Shown one piece after another: positions 8,577 to 15,643 of a DNA stretch of 64,000 nucleotides. The translations under genes were made by a program, and so were the position numbers. Where the stretch lies: assembly GCF_003386095.1 (NCBI RefSeq), contig NZ_QREG01000004.1, positions 124,001-188,000 on the forward strand. Reading direction: 5' to 3'. The first letter of the stretch is position 1; each line of letters starts with the position of its first letter. The notes beneath the pieces are model-generated. The model saw only the letters and a program-made list of their open reading frames with translations. It ran no database searches and was not told where the DNA came from. The DNA comes from Marinoscillum furvescens DSM 4134. Its GTDB lineage: Bacteria; Bacteroidota; Bacteroidia; Cytophagales; Cyclobacteriaceae.

Positions 8577-9909
8577 CAGGGAGAGTGGTTTCGCGTTGTG
8601 AAGGGGTTACTGCATTGAGCATTTGCATGAACGATCTGGAAAATCGCCAGATGATCATTTGTTTGCTGGAATTCCATCCGTTGAACCAGCTGATATAATC
8701 GTAAGGTCTGAGGACAATGTCTTGATGTGGTTTCATGAAGCTCACGAAAATGTTATAAGCCTCACGTTTGTCACTTCCCGAAAGGTTTGTTTTACCTCCC
8801 AACTGAAATCCAAACAGGGAGGGGTCGATTCCTGCCGCAGCAAACAGCTTGATCGACGCCTCGGTACTATCCTCGATGTAGATTCCTTGCTTCAGCTTAT
8901 CATCGATTGGTAGGATCTCAACACCAGGATAAGCCTTTAGTGTGTCAGGATCGGTCTTGTAGCCAGTGGCGATGGTTTTTCCGGCATTCTCAGGGCCAGA
9001 GAGCCACTTTGTCATTGAATCAAATTCCGCTTTTTTCAATGCCTTTTTCTTTTTAGCATCAAATGTTTCCCACTCAGGCCACTTCCATGACCAGTAATAG
9101 TCTGGAAATCGAATGTGGTATTTGATGGTCATTTGATTTTTCATGACCGCTGCCTTCAGCTTCGGAATGTCATTTGCCAGCTTCAGCCAGCCATTGTGCC
9201 TAATGCCATTCCAGATGGGAAGCTGGTAATATATTTTTCCGGAAGGATAGGATAGTGGGTATACAAATCGAGGGCCGTCATTGCGCTTGGCAAGTCTTTC
9301 AGGCATGTCTACCCACGGATCTAAAAGTGGTCGCTTGAGCGTGTACTCATCATCAGCTGTAGCTCTTTCCGCCCAGTTCGCATTGATGAAGCATTTATCA
9401 AGCTTGCCTGAATCTTTCTGAAGCGCATACCGACAGTGGCCAGCTGGGTGTGCGGTTAACCATACTATTTTGGTTTTAGGCTTATTGACAATGATTTCGG
9501 GGAAAACATTGGCATATTTATAGAAGTCTACTGTAGCCTGGAGAGGATAGCGGGCGTTTCGAAATAAGAACTGCTCGATCTCAAAAATCTTCTTATTCTC
9601 AGTATCTCCCGTCTCGAAGTTGTAAACTGAATATTCAACGCCACCACCATACAAAGCCCTGGCATTCATATCCAGTGAGCGCCAGAGATCTGTATTTAAC
9701 TCAAGGTCCTTGTCTACTTGCTGTGGCCAGTCGTTACCATCTCCCCAGTAGGCAATCTTGTAATCATTGGGTTCATTCGTTTCTTCTCGCTTAGCTGTTC
9801 GAGGTGCGACAGCAGTTGATGAAGTACCTGTTTCATAAATGGCTTTTTCACTTACCATTATTAGCGCTTCATCGCGCTCGTGGACGACTTCCAAAGATGA
9901 CTCACTCAT
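8560..9909 (-). CDS. Phage portal protein
   Basis: The product is about 449 residues from ATG 9909 (MSESSLEVVHERDEAL). I reject the longer frame from 9993 because this ATG overlaps the upstream stop by 4 bp. Portal-like features are an N-terminal YWGDGNDWPQQV segment, a central beta-rich part, and a C-terminal helical stretch with SIKLFAAAGIDPSLFGFQLG and GGKTNLSGSDKREAYNIF, as in portals that discuss lattice-contacting stem and wing regions. It forms the dodecameric ring through which DNA enters the capsid. Confidence 0.75.
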   Translation of the reverse strand: MSESSLEVVHERDEALIMVSEKAIYETGTSSTAVAPRTAKREETNEPNDYKIAYWGDGNDWPQQVDKDLELNTDLWRSLDMNARALYGGGVEYSVYNFETGDTENKKIFEIEQFLFRNARYPLQATVDFYKYANVFPEIIVNKPKTKIVWLTAHPAGHCRYALQKDSGKLDKCFINANWAERATADDEYTLKRPLLDPWVDMPERLAKRNDGPRFVYPLSYPSGKIYYQLPIWNGIRHNGWLKLANDIPKLKAAVMKNQMTIKYHIRFPDYYWSWKWPEWETFDAKKKKALKKAEFDSMTKWLSGPENAGKTIATGYKTDPDTLKAYPGVEILPIDDKLKQGIYIEDSTEASIKLFAAAGIDPSLFGFQLGGKTNLSGSDKREAYNIFVSFMKPHQDIVLRPYDYISWFNGWNSSKQMIIWRFSRSFMQMLNAVTPSQRETTLPDETTD

Positions 9910-10142
9910 TGAACTAATTCTCCGTTCAGTTCTACAATTAGTTTTACATGCACCGTTCGATGTTGACCATCTTGAAATAATGGTCTGCACCATCCTCCCT
10001 GGTCGAATGTCTTACCAGTTAGTCGCACCTGATTGCCAGTGATGTATTGACCACCAGTACCACGAGACTTGGAACAGGTAAAGAATCCAATATCGAATGG
10101 TTCTCCACTCTCCATTCTTTCTATAGCTTGTTTTAAATGCAT
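9906..10142 (-). CDS. Small protein at head of portal operon
   Basis: This 78-residue protein begins MHLKQAIERMESGEPFDIGF and contains FFTCSKSRGTGG. It is followed by the portal gene with a 4 bp overlap and preceded by a phage promoter motif, so it heads the portal transcript. No family recognised. Confidence 0.6.
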   Translation of the reverse strand: MHLKQAIERMESGEPFDIGFFTCSKSRGTGGQYITGNQVRLTGKTFDQGGWCRPLFQDGQHRTVHVKLIVELNGELVQ

Positions 10143-10146
10143 GGTA

Positions 10147-10183
10147 CAAACAAACAGACAAGCACCCGTATGGCATAGGACAG
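10147..10183 (-). promoter_or_regulatory. Putative phage late promoter, portal operon
   Basis: The minus strand reads CTGTCCTATG (10183-10174), then 19 bp, then TTTGTTTG (10154-10147). It is a weaker match in the upstream box (7 of 10) but keeps the 19 bp spacing shared by the other five sites. Confidence 0.5.
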
Positions 10184-10259
10184 GAAATCAGCAGATCACA
10201 TAAGGCTGTTTTTTGTATGCAATTGCATAGGCTCGACAGTGCGGGGCGTGCAGGGCGCT

Positions 10260-10370
10260 GTGTTAAAAAATGTTTTGAATTTCAGGATATAGAGTAAAGT
10301 GTCAGAAAATCAACGTGTTATAAATAAGACTTTTAAAAATATGGGATATATAATGTGTCATAAATACAAC
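10260..10370. repeat. Four 16-bp operator-like direct repeats
   Basis: The gene-free stretch 10143-10415 holds four copies of a 16-mer close to GTGTYATAAATANAAC, at 10260-10275 (weakest), 10299-10314, 10315-10330 and 10355-10370. Copies 2 and 3 are adjacent; the outer ones lie about 40 bp away. Copy 3 is itself nearly palindromic. The array lies between a possible DNA-binding protein gene and the portal promoter, which suggests binding sites for a phage regulator. Confidence 0.55.
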
Positions 10371-10415
10371 GCAGAGGCCAAAACACATCTTTTTAGAGGT
10401 GGAGTCAACCGAAAT

Positions 10416-10736
10416 TTAGTCTTCTGAAAGCAGTGGAGTGAGGAAATCTTTCAAGTCCTGGTCGAAATGAGGGTCTGTGAGAAGGTGATGAAGCTTCTTT
10501 CTGGTATAAGCAATCTTGGATGACTGCTTCTGGTGAATCCAGGTGTGATGATGGACTGAAGTGTAACCAGCCAGCTGCAGAACCTCATGCATTTTGTTAA
10601 TGGATGGCCACTGGCCCTGATGACGAATACGGGAACGAATTGAGCGTACAGCATTACCAGACATGCCCAACTGGTGATGGATACCTTCTATGCAAATGAC
10701 TGAAAGGAATAGGGCTTTGGTTTGATGAACTTTCAT
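10416..10736 (-). CDS. Possible helix-turn-helix regulator
   Basis: This 106-residue basic protein is rich in His and Arg. Residues 24-62 (GMSGNAVRSIRSRIRHQGQW, then a short helix) look like a helix-turn-helix with a loop, but I cannot assign a family. The operator-like repeat array lies directly downstream. It overlaps the upstream tiny gene by 4 bp. A control function is a plausible inference, not established. Confidence 0.5.
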   Translation of the reverse strand: MKVHQTKALFLSVICIEGIHHQLGMSGNAVRSIRSRIRHQGQWPSINKMHEVLQLAGYTSVHHHTWIHQKQSSKIAYTRKKLHHLLTDPHFDQDLKDFLTPLLSED

Positions 10737-10882
10737 TTATGTGTATCAAATAAACGCACTGAAAAAGAATGTGTAGACAAGCAACCAACTACAAGTAATT
10801 TAATGGAGTCTCCTGATATATCATGACCATCAAAAACGAGGCGACCTGACTGATCTACAAAGTAAACTGGAGACTTATCCAT
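10733..10882 (-). CDS. Tiny phage protein (49 aa)
   Basis: The 49-residue frame begins MDKSPVYFVDQSGRLVFDGH and ends FDTHK. Its TGA overlaps the ATG of the following gene by 4 bp. The frame is beta-rich in look, and the translational coupling at its 3' end supports it being real. Function unknown. Confidence 0.5.
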   Translation of the reverse strand: MDKSPVYFVDQSGRLVFDGHDISGDSIKLLVVGCLSTHSFSVRLFDTHK

Positions 10883-10909
10883 GATTCAATTTGTATGATT
10901 CGTAGAAAC

Positions 10910-11080
10910 TCACCATCTGATCAAGGTGTCTCTTATATTTCCGTGTAAAAGGATAGGTCTTGAATGACTCTTCACAATTCCTAATAGGACGATTCGATTG
11001 TTGGCGAACTCAATGCTCTGGGTAGGCAGCGGTGCAGTGCCTGATAGCCCATCCAAAAGTGCATATAATGCCCGGCTCAT
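10910..11080 (-). CDS. Tiny phage protein (56 aa)
   Basis: This 56-residue frame starts at ATG 11080 (MSRALYALLDGLSGTAPLPT), overlapping the stop of the upstream gene by 4 bp. The longer frame reaching 11227 mostly overlaps that gene and is unlikely. No motif recognised. The overlap pattern matches the surrounding chain of small coupled genes. Confidence 0.45.
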   Translation of the reverse strand: MSRALYALLDGLSGTAPLPTQSIEFANNRIVLLGIVKSHSRPILLHGNIRDTLIRW

Positions 11081-11418
11081 GATTCTGGGGAGAATGTGAT
11101 GAGAAGCTCCCCGGAGGTGAGGTCTGTGATGGTAAGTGGGAGTGGTTTGTAGTCGGGGGCATCCGGGTCTTTGCCGGTCATGCCGTCCAGGTAGGCGTGG
11201 AGTCTGGCGGTAAAGTTTGTTTGCCACTGGGCATCGTGACTATCCCACATAAGATTACGTAGTAGCTGTACGTGATAGGTACTGTAATTGATTTTGATGG
11301 CACCACGATCTCTGAGGGTCTTGATGGCATTAACGAGTTCGAAGGATTTGGACTGCTTTATCTTATGAGCTTCTCTGACTGCTCGCTTTTCAACTTTTCT
11401 TCGCTCTTTTCGGTTCAT
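11077..11418 (-). CDS. Small basic phage protein
   Basis: This protein has about 113 residues from ATG 11418 (MNRKERRKVEKRAVREAHKI); an in-frame ATG at 11430 is an alternative. The N-terminal 30 residues are strongly basic and helical, followed by a mixed alpha/beta part. A terminator-like hairpin lies 19 bp upstream, so the gene either has its own start or is read through. Function unknown; nucleic-acid binding is possible from charge. Confidence 0.55.
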   Translation of the reverse strand: MNRKERRKVEKRAVREAHKIKQSKSFELVNAIKTLRDRGAIKINYSTYHVQLLRNLMWDSHDAQWQTNFTARLHAYLDGMTGKDPDAPDYKPLPLTITDLTSGELLITFSPES

Positions 11419-11436
11419 GGGTTGAATCAAAAATTA

Positions 11437-11460
11437 GGGGCAGGCTCTAATGCCTGCCCC
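11437..11460 (-). terminator. Perfect 9-bp hairpin with T-rich tail
   Basis: A stem GGGGCAGGC/GCCTGCCCC with a six-base loop is followed on the minus strand by TAATTTTT. It reads as an intrinsic terminator for minus-strand transcription, closing the non-coding island that holds the tRNA-like element. Confidence 0.7.
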
Positions 11461-11593
11461 GGTGGTTGTCTATGCCCGTCAATGGAGATCCTATGTTGAT
11501 AGTGTGCTACGGATATCTCGAAACTTACACACCCAAATCACATCATTGTCGCCTTACGGGGCGAAGGGCTTTCTTCGGTGTTTGTGTGAATGC

Positions 11594-11683
11594 ACTGGAA
11601 CCGGGATTCGAACCCGATGGACGACCATTATGAAAAACAATAAACCCAACCAGCTATGAACAGTATTTTCGTCACGTTCCAGT
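11594..11683 (-). tRNA. tRNA-like element, incomplete fold
   Basis: On the minus strand a 7-bp acceptor-type stem (ACTGGAA with TTCCAGT) encloses a 5-bp T stem with the canonical loop TTCGAAT in CGGGTTCGAATCCCGG, and an AGCTGGTTGG stretch that resembles a D loop. The span is 90 bases. I could not build a convincing anticodon stem; the best candidate uses two wobble pairs and a TTTTTCA loop. It is either a divergent phage tRNA, a decayed tRNA or a tRNA mimic. Amino-acid identity is not assigned. Confidence 0.4.
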
Positions 11684-11688
11684 GTGTT

Positions 11689-11712
11689 GGAGCCGGTGCA
11701 AGGACCGGCTCC
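11689..11712. other. Perfect 9-bp hairpin
   Basis: GGAGCCGGT pairs with ACCGGCTCC around a six-base loop. Neither strand has a following T run, so it is not an obvious intrinsic terminator. It sits 6 bp from the 5' side of the tRNA-like element and has the same stem and loop lengths as the hairpin at 11437-11460. Confidence 0.6.
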
Positions 11713-11758
11713 AATGTATCACCGCCTAAAATTTACTCGCCATTGCGAATTAACCATG

Positions 11759-11832
11759 TAGCTAATGTAACAATAGTGTTGCAAAAATGCAATGCAATAT
11801 TGCTAAAAGTTATTTAAAAATTGCATTAGCTA
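11759..11832. promoter_or_regulatory. AT-rich region bounded by inverted repeat
   Basis: TAGCTAATG (11759-11767) and CATTAGCTA (11824-11832) are exact inverted copies. Between them lie several TTGC/GCAA steps (11779-11802). The segment lies just after the spanin stop and upstream of the tRNA-like element on the minus strand, so it may hold that RNA's promoter or a regulator site. No clear promoter box could be fixed. Confidence 0.35.
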
Positions 11833-11834
11833 TT

Positions 11835-12353
11835 TCATGAGATCTTGTACAGGATGTATAAACCTGCAAGAATGATGATAATGACTATGCCCAGGATAAT
11901 CCATGGCTTCCAAGATACGGTACGATGGACTTCTTGTTCTTTCTCTTTGTTTTTGAGTGTTGTGTTGGTTTTGCTTTTGGACTGATCGCTGGTTTTACTG
12001 GAGTCTGATTCCTGACTCACTTCTTGCTTTTCTTCCTGGTGTTTCTTTCTGGTGGTTTTGGTGCCGGTAATCCTGGTGGTGCTATCTGTGCCGGTGATGG
12101 TGCCGTCTGGGGAGATCTCTACGGGCCCCACAATCTCAAAGGAAATAGTCTCGTGGGTGTCTCCGGAGGATGAGGTGGTGATCTCGGTGGTTTTGGAGGC
12201 TATCTGGTGTGTTTGGATATCGCTGTGGGTGGTCTGCTCTAAGGTGGCCTCTGTCTTGGATGTAGAGGTGTTTTTCTGGCTGTTTTTACAGCTAAAGAGG
12301 GCTATTAGAAGGGCTATGTAGCACAGGAATAGTATGAGTTTGAGAAATTTCAT
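11835..12353 (-). CDS. Unimolecular spanin-like lysis protein
   Basis: This 172-residue protein has an N-terminal lipoprotein signal (cleavage before Cys22, ALFSC), a long Ser/Thr/Lys/Glu-rich middle with no predicted fold, and a C-terminal membrane helix at about 148-169. An outer-membrane lipid anchor plus an inner-membrane helix in one chain is the layout of u-spanins such as T1 gp11, which fuse the two membranes in the last step of lysis. It follows the holin-like gene. The assignment rests on topology; sequence similarity was not testable. Confidence 0.7.
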   Translation of the reverse strand: MKFLKLILFLCYIALLIALFSCKNSQKNTSTSKTEATLEQTTHSDIQTHQIASKTTEITTSSSGDTHETISFEIVGPVEISPDGTITGTDSTTRITGTKTTRKKHQEEKQEVSQESDSSKTSDQSKSKTNTTLKNKEKEQEVHRTVSWKPWIILGIVIIIILAGLYILYKIS

Positions 12354-12380
12354 TTTTAGAAATGTTTGCCGTAAAAAAAG

Positions 12381-12420
12381 CCATCCCTCTATCCCTCCAA
12401 GGGGAGGAGTAGAGGGATGG
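12381..12420 (-). terminator. Strong terminator after holin-like gene
   Basis: A long inverted repeat (CCATCCCTCTA with TAGAGGGATGG, plus an inner C-rich/G-rich arm) lies 4 bp after the holin-like stop and is followed on the minus strand by CTTTTTTT. It separates the holin-like and spanin-like genes and belongs to the CCCCTCC/GAGGGG palindrome group seen elsewhere in the prophage. Confidence 0.75.
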
Positions 12421-12424
12421 ACGT

Positions 12425-12823
12425 TTAAGTTTTGATGAGTTTGATTAGCTTTTTGAGGCCTTCGGCTATGAATGAGCCGAAGTAGCCTATGACTGCTGCA
12501 CTACCGATCTGATTGGCGCCCTGAGGTAGTCTGGTGGCGATATCTCCCAGCCATGCCTCGAGGTTTTCCTCGCCCAGGTAGAGAAATAGCAAGCTGGCCA
12601 GGATGTGGCAAAAGATGTTGTCCCACTTGTAGAGTATCCAGATGCGGATCCACTTCCTATTAAAGTCTCGGAGCCTGGTTTGCTTCTCTGCGGTGGAGAT
12701 GTCTTTGTCTATGCTGAGCTCATTGTCTATCTCATCTTTATCTGAGCTGAAGCGAAAGAACCAGAACATGAGTATGCCGAAGAGGCAGACATACAGGTCC
12801 TGGGCTGAAAGGTGATCGAACAT
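12425..12823 (-). CDS. Holin-like membrane protein
   Basis: This 132-residue protein has membrane helices at about 9-25, 69-84 and 104-121, a charged cytoplasmic-type loop (SSDKDEIDNELSIDKD) and a basic C-terminus. It is followed by the u-spanin-like gene and preceded by a phage promoter motif, so it heads a lysis transcript. Several Bacteroidota phages carry holin-like proteins of this size. The pore-forming role is inferred. Confidence 0.6.
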   Translation of the reverse strand: MFDHLSAQDLYVCLFGILMFWFFRFSSDKDEIDNELSIDKDISTAEKQTRLRDFNRKWIRIWILYKWDNIFCHILASLLFLYLGEENLEAWLGDIATRLPQGANQIGSAAVIGYFGSFIAEGLKKLIKLIKT

Positions 12824-12847
12824 TTTGAATCCTCCGTTTTTTTAATT

Positions 12848-12884
12848 CGAAGGTGGAGGATTCGGAGGGGAAAAGGTAGGACGG
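12848..12884 (-). promoter_or_regulatory. Putative phage late promoter, lysis genes
   Basis: The minus strand reads CCGTCCTACC (12884-12875), 19 bp, then CACCTTCG (12855-12848), two mismatches from TAnnTTTG. The upstream 10-mer is identical to three other sites. Confidence 0.55.
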
Positions 12885-12944
12885 TTGGTGGTTAGTATAA
12901 ATCTATTATTTCAGCAATATTTTTGCTCGTGAATCATTTCGGAT

Positions 12945-13160
12945 TCACTGTAGTGCTTTTCTGGATTGGAAATGAGCGTCTAAAGCGAGAAATCTAATCG
13001 TATCCGGACAAGTAGTTCTTTGACATTCGATATGATCGTAATCATTTGAATGCATTTTGAGAAAATCATTGAATAATGGGTCATTAGGAAAAGTAACCCT
13101 TCCACCTTTGATAGATTTTTCAATTAAGCCCCAGATACCTATGTTGTTATCGCAGCTCAT
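12945..13160 (-). CDS. Hypothetical protein (71 aa)
   Basis: The small soluble protein begins MSCDNNIGIWGLIEKSIKGG and has four Cys residues and several His, without a clear metal motif. It overlaps the upstream gene by 14 bp. Together with the two genes upstream it forms a small accessory block between terminase and lysis genes. Function unknown. Confidence 0.5.
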   Translation of the reverse strand: MSCDNNIGIWGLIEKSIKGGRVTFPNDPLFNDFLKMHSNDYDHIECQRTTCPDTIRFLALDAHFQSRKALQ

Positions 13161-13716
13161 GATTTAGGATTAAGAATGGAACGCCCAGAAAGTTGTCGAA
13201 TGCGGGGGCTTGTCCGGGAGTGAATTTTTGGCGGCACTCAGAAATATATTCGAAGTGTAGACGATCGCTGATTGGTATTTTATATTTGGATCGATAGGCG
13301 ATAGGGATGGTTTTCCAAATAGCGAATAATAGATCGTGAATTGATTTAAAATCCTTGAAGACTTCCTCAGGGGTAAGATCCAGAACTACTGGGGAAATAT
13401 TGGCGTGATAGGCCATATCTTTAAAATAATCAAGCTCACGTTTTTGGGCTAGTCTATCAAGCTCCTCTTGTACCATTCCATCAGCTATTTTTCTATCGAT
13501 CCGATATAGGTCTGGATTTAATTTGAATCCCATTTTTTCGGCACGCTCTACTGCTCCGAATGAGTGATTTTCGTTAATAAATTCGATAATGGGTAGTTCT
13601 TTACCACCAGTGGATCTACCTAATAGTTTGAGTTTATTATCCATGCTAAAAAATATTGACAAATTCCCATCCAACAACCACTCGCCCAATTCGATTCTTT
13701 CTGAATTCGACTTCAT
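13147..13716 (-). CDS. Hypothetical accessory protein (about 189 aa)
   Basis: I prefer ATG 13716 (MKSNSERIELGEWLLDGN) over ATG 13731. The product is soluble and mainly helical after residue 70, and not recognised. It overlaps the upstream 83-residue frame by about 70 bp in another frame. Placement between packaging and lysis modules is typical for phage cargo genes. Confidence 0.5.
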   Translation of the reverse strand: MKSNSERIELGEWLLDGNLSIFFSMDNKLKLLGRSTGGKELPIIEFINENHSFGAVERAEKMGFKLNPDLYRIDRKIADGMVQEELDRLAQKRELDYFKDMAYHANISPVVLDLTPEEVFKDFKSIHDLLFAIWKTIPIAYRSKYKIPISDRLHFEYISECRQKFTPGQAPAFDNFLGVPFLILNHELR

Positions 13717-13897
13717 AATATGGCACCTCACTTGTATTCAAGTGCATTCTTTTTGATGATAAACCTATTGACTTAGATACAGGGATTCGAACGCTATCAA
13801 ATCGATAATCAATAACTGAAGGGAGTTTTTCTCTAGCGATATCAATGACACCTGAATGGGAAGAAATCTTGTTTTTATACCAAGCTGCTTGATCCAT
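13646..13897 (-). CDS. Hypothetical protein (83 aa), overlapping next gene
   Basis: The frame begins MDQAAWYKNKISSHSGVIDI 27 bp after the terminase stop. Its last 70 bp overlap the following gene in a different frame. Either the two genes overlap, or a frameshift links them into one protein of about 270 residues. No motif recognised. Confidence 0.45.
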   Translation of the reverse strand: MDQAAWYKNKISSHSGVIDIAREKLPSVIDYRFDSVRIPVSKSIGLSSKRMHLNTSEVPYYEVEFRKNRIGRVVVGWEFVNIF

Positions 13898-13924
13898 GAT
13901 TATAAAGGTAATGATAAAAAAGAA

Positions 13925-15643
13925 TCAACCTGTCATGGTATCTGTAAACTCTGACTGATGGCGGATGTCTGACTCCAGGAGTCCCCACCAGAGGGTGTCC
14001 ATGGCTTCTGTGACGTGCGGCGCCTCTACCTGGGGAAAGTTTTTGTCGCGCTCTTTGGACTTGTCTTTTTCGAATCCATTTTTACCGCTGATTTTCACCT
14101 CAGTGCCCTGTATGGCGACAATGGCTTCCTGATGCGTGGATTCGTTGACCATGAACTTCCAGCCGTCTTCGCGCTTCCCTTCCAGGAGTGAGCCCCAAAA
14201 CTCATACTTGGTGCTGTGAAATGGTGTGCGGCCGATGTACTTGGAGATGACTTTGCAGTCTAGCTTCCGAAGGATGGATTTGATCTCTTCGGCAAAATTG
14301 AGGTCTTTGGAGGCATTGTCACCTACGGATGTGTGATCATACCAAAATACGACTGTTGGGTTTTTTTTGAGGTGGTACTTGTGGTAGTCGTACCACTTTT
14401 TGATGAGGTGTCGGATCTTGAGTGGGCGCTCCACGTACATGGCGTTGAGCTGGCGGGCTTCTTTGCGGGCCTTGTGGATCTGGCCGGTGACGATCCAGTT
14501 GATGGCGGCATTGTGATCGCAGGAGATATGCAATGGCCGGGATGCGTCATAGTCTGAGTACCAGCGGCAATCTGCTGTGGCTGCCTGGCTGTAATCGTCT
14601 AGCTGGAGTTTGTCCAGGTAGGAGTAGTTGGTAGCTGTGTAGCAGTGGGTGTCCGGATCGAACATGGAGTAGAAGCCATTTTCGACCTGGGCGATACGCT
14701 CATTGAGTACTGATAACCTAAAGACGTACTCTGAAAGGTTGCGCTTAAAGTTTAGTATGGCGTCTATACCCAGGGCATCTACATTGTCCAGGGTGGAAGC
14801 TTCTGAGACGAATACGGTGCCTTTGCGGAGCTCGTTGAGACCGGACTCAAAATCATCTATGAGGCGCTGGACCTTGCGGCGCTTTTTCTCCTGATACTCG
14901 GACACTCCTCCGGTGTATAGCTTCTGATTGATCTCCTCTAGCTGCTGCTCAAGCTCCTGTACTCTTTGCCTGAGCATCATGATGCCATCGATGACTTCCC
15001 TGTCTACCTGATCGTAATAATGGAAGAGCCATCGCCCCCTCTGATCGCGAGGCATGTCTGTGGTGAGCAGGATGGAGTGATGCTGGCTGAGGTGGCCAAA
15101 GTGCTCGGCATTGCCCCGGTTGGCATTGACTACCTCGGCGAAGTTGTCTTCTTTGAAAAAGCGAGCTTCATCTCCGTAGATATAATCCAGGTCTGAGGCG
15201 TTGGAGATGCCTACACGATCGAGGGAGATGAGCTGCTGTCCGGAGCCGTTGAACCAATGGATGAAGTACTTAGGATCTGTGACTGGTAGAAATGGTTTTT
15301 CACGTTTGAGCTCCTTTGGGGCAAACTTGCGGACCCAAAAGTGGGTGTCCTGGATGTAGCCATAGCGCTGCCAACCTTTGACGAGCTTGGGGATGATGAA
15401 CATGAGCATCTTGTCAAAGGTGACTGAGACGATGCCTCCCAGGGACTTGGGCATGGTGAGGGCATTGCGCAGGGTGAAGTCTGTGCCTGGCCCCTCGGTC
15501 TTACCGGTGGCACGTCCCCAGATACAAATGGTGACCTGTGCCCAGATCATGTTGATCAGGATCTGGGGGATGTTGTGGTGGATGCGTTTCAACCCACCCC
15601 CAGCCCCTCCCGGGAGGGGAGTTTCGGTTGGTTTATTCTTCAT
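13925..15643 (-). CDS. Large terminase subunit (ATPase-nuclease)
   Basis: This 572-residue DNA-packaging motor has a Walker A motif GRATGKT at residues 43-49, a Walker B with catalytic acid in DLDYIYGDEA (Asp158, Glu159), and a nuclease start at LHISCDHN. A coiled-coil-like insert lies near residues 225-275 (MLRQRVQELEQQLEEINQKL). Length is normal. Residues 9-14 are encoded by a palindromic repeat (15604-15619) that appears to have entered the reading frame and gives a Gly/Pro-rich N-terminus. It overlaps the upstream gene by 11 bp. Confidence 0.92.
   Translation of the reverse strand: MKNKPTETPLPGGAGGGLKRIHHNIPQILINMIWAQVTICIWGRATGKTEGPGTDFTLRNALTMPKSLGGIVSVTFDKMLMFIIPKLVKGWQRYGYIQDTHFWVRKFAPKELKREKPFLPVTDPKYFIHWFNGSGQQLISLDRVGISNASDLDYIYGDEARFFKEDNFAEVVNANRGNAEHFGHLSQHHSILLTTDMPRDQRGRWLFHYYDQVDREVIDGIMMLRQRVQELEQQLEEINQKLYTGGVSEYQEKKRRKVQRLIDDFESGLNELRKGTVFVSEASTLDNVDALGIDAILNFKRNLSEYVFRLSVLNERIAQVENGFYSMFDPDTHCYTATNYSYLDKLQLDDYSQAATADCRWYSDYDASRPLHISCDHNAAINWIVTGQIHKARKEARQLNAMYVERPLKIRHLIKKWYDYHKYHLKKNPTVVFWYDHTSVGDNASKDLNFAEEIKSILRKLDCKVISKYIGRTPFHSTKYEFWGSLLEGKREDGWKFMVNESTHQEAIVAIQGTEVKISGKNGFEKDKSKERDKNFPQVEAPHVTEAMDTLWWGLLESDIRHQSEFTDTMTG
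15604..15619. repeat. CCCCTCC/GAGGGG palindrome inside terminase gene
   Basis: The perfect 16-bp palindrome CCCCTCCCGGGAGGGG lies in the first codons of the terminase gene, followed by a C-rich arm towards lower coordinates. It is in frame and encodes Pro-Leu-Pro-Gly-Gly-Ala. Related palindromes are at 12381, 21645, 22538 and 24016. Confidence 0.8.

Noticed and set aside
9910-9993. Longer portal N-terminus
   Set aside because: The ATG at 9909 overlaps the upstream stop by 4 bp, the pattern used across this operon.
10260-10370. CRISPR array
   Set aside because: Copies are only 16 bp, degenerate, unevenly spaced, and no cas genes are present.
11081-11227. Extension of the 56-residue frame
   Set aside because: It lies inside the 113-residue gene; only the part after ATG 11080 is kept.
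11594-11683. tRNA-Met or tRNA-Lys call
   Set aside because: A CAT or TTT anticodon can be forced, but the supporting stem relies on wobble pairs or fails; only a tRNA-like label is justified.
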